Source: an uncultured Collinsella sp. (GTDB taxonomy: Bacteria; Actinomycetota; Coriobacteriia; Coriobacteriales; Coriobacteriaceae). From it: 6,959 nt of DNA. A program made the translations under genes and the position numbers. The first letter of the stretch is position 1. Each line of letters begins with the position of its first letter. The stretch covers positions 1 through 6,959 of the forward strand of contig CABUUG010000099.1 in assembly GCA_902494605.1 (NCBI GenBank), written 5' to 3'. The notes below the pieces were generated by a model that had not been told where the DNA came from, searched no databases, and saw nothing but the letters and a program-made list of their open reading frames with translations. Shown one piece after another: positions 6,422-6,959 of this stretch.

Positions 6422-6617
6422 ATGACCACGCGCGAGGACGCCTACCCCCTACCCCGGCGAGCAATACATCCTCTCGGTCGACCGCTATCAGATCGAGGTC
6501 ATGGACCATCTGGACGAGCTTCCCGCCACGGGTGCCGTCATCTTCTGCACCTTCCCCAAGGTCCGCGATGGCGTCGGATACCCCGCCCGCGTCTTTGCGG
6601 TCTGCCCTGCAGCGTAG
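6422..6617 (+). pseudogene. Frameshifted remnant resembling the C-terminus of the cyclase / kynurenine formamidase family
   Basis: ATG 6422 has AAAGGAG 7 bases upstream and begins MTTREDAYP. The frame then becomes arginine-rich and unconvincing, while the +1 frame continues as YPGEQYILSVDRYQIEV and ends at TAG 6615-6617. That second frame has a stop at 6423-6425 and no ATG, GTG or TTG until ATG 6501, so it needs a frame change between about 6445 and 6459. Removing one C from the CCCCC run (6445-6449) gives a smooth 64-residue product. The segment HLDELPATGAVIFCTFPKV followed by GVGYPARVFAV fits the LDxLPxxG...P...G.G.PxR..A ending of PF04199-type cyclases as I remember it. Those proteins are about 200 residues or more and their metal-binding N-terminal part is absent, so this is probably a decayed gene with a large deletion. 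It may instead be a small gene with a sequencing error. Confidence 0.55.
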
Positions 6618-6694
6618 CGTCCAGGTAAACGTTTCTTTTTTATAACAGCCGCCCCGCGCACCCACCAATCACCCTGGCAGCATACAATCCATCA

Positions 6695-6719
6695 GGCGCC
6701 CCTTACGCGGGCGCCTTTT
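6695..6719 (+). terminator. Intrinsic terminator or leader attenuator ahead of the ketopantoate-reductase-like gene
   Basis: GGCGCCC (6695-6701) pairs perfectly with GGGCGCC (6709-6715) around a 7-base loop and is followed by TTTT. It ends just 5 bases before the SD GGGGAGA and 20 before ATG 6739. There is no room for a promoter behind it, so transcription of the next gene must start upstream and pass through it, or begin at its edge. Possible -10 boxes upstream are TATAAC (6641-6646) and TACAAT (6683-6688), neither with a good -35. Confidence 0.65.
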
Positions 6720-6738
6720 ACATGGGGAGATGATTCAC

Positions 6739-6959
6739 ATGCAGATCAACAAGGTCGCCTTTATCGGCAAGGGCGGCGTCGGCCTGCTCTACGGCAGCAT
6801 GATTGCCAAGGCCCTCGGCAATGACGCCGTCGAATACGTTATGGATGACGCCCGTTTTGAGCGTCACGCGGGCGATGCGCTCACCGTCAACGGAAAGCCT
6901 TGCGATCTCACGTCCGTCCGCGCCAGCGAGGCAGCGCCCGCCGATCTGGTCATCCTGAC
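6739..6959 (+). CDS. Ketopantoate reductase (PanE/ApbA)-like NADP-dependent oxidoreductase (partial, C-terminus outside window)
   Basis: The family's best-known reaction reduces 2-dehydropantoate to pantoate with NADPH in pantothenate (vitamin B5) and coenzyme A synthesis; many members act on other 2-keto acids. The frame opens at ATG 6739 with MQINKVAFIGKGGVG and is open to the right edge (73 residues of a family near 300). The dinucleotide-binding glycines GxGxxG are Gly10, Gly12 and Gly15, in the expected first strand-turn-helix. VNGKP (50-54) and the strand ADLVIL (68-73) are typical of the N-terminal domain of this family. The usual GxGAxG has Gly13 instead of Ala here. SD GGGGAGA (6724-6730) lies 8 bases upstream. 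The catalytic Lys and Glu of the C-terminal domain are outside the window, so true PanE activity is not shown. Confidence 0.8.
   Translation, partial: MQINKVAFIGKGGVGLLYGSMIAKALGNDAVEYVMDDARFERHAGDALTVNGKPCDLTSVRASEAAPADLVIL

Noticed and set aside
6372..6668. Minus-strand open frame opposite the cyclase-like remnant
   Set aside because: There is no SD and no recognisable family, and it runs through the AT-rich tract after the remnant stop; the plus strand explains the coding signal better.

Overview
The window looks like a chromosomal stretch from a high-GC anaerobic actinobacterium. A gut Coriobacteriia genome of the Collinsella type is my best guess. I infer this from overall protein style, the ferredoxin-tailed aldo/keto reductase, frequent GTG/TTG starts with strong Shine-Dalgarno (SD) sites, and a lipoprotein-type binding protein; no marker gene here proves it. 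There is no rRNA, tRNA, CRISPR array, integrase or transposase in view.

Layout. Six genes run leftward on the minus strand from about 6259 to the left edge, in transcription order: an aldo/keto reductase with a two-cluster iron-sulfur tail (6259-5069), a Gfo/Idh/MocA-type oxidoreductase (4977-3958), endonuclease IV (nfo, 3792-2926), then a polar amino-acid ABC importer made of a lipoprotein binding protein (2778-1918), a permease (1799-438) and an ATPase (425 to beyond the left edge). The importer is one transcription unit with its own likely promoter. A GC-rich hairpin between binding protein and permease probably lets only part of the transcription continue. The permease is unusual: its reading frame starts at a TTG codon, has a signal peptide and carries an extracytoplasmic domain of roughly 160 residues before the membrane part. 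The ATPase start sits 12 bases after the permease stop, with the SD overlapping that stop.

The most striking feature is a pair of intergenic elements (3801-3890 and 4983-5072), one directly in front of nfo and one directly in front of the Gfo/Idh gene. They align without gaps over 85 bases and fold into a long hairpin. Its inner stem sequence differs completely between the copies over four consecutive pairs, yet stays fully complementary in each. They look like members of a structured repeat family, possibly acting in the 5' untranslated region of the following gene.

The right end turns to the plus strand. A small frameshifted gene remnant (6422-6617) resembles the C-terminus of the cyclase/kynurenine-formamidase family. 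It is followed by a terminator-type hairpin (6695-6719) only 20 bases ahead of a ketopantoate-reductase-like gene that runs off the right edge.
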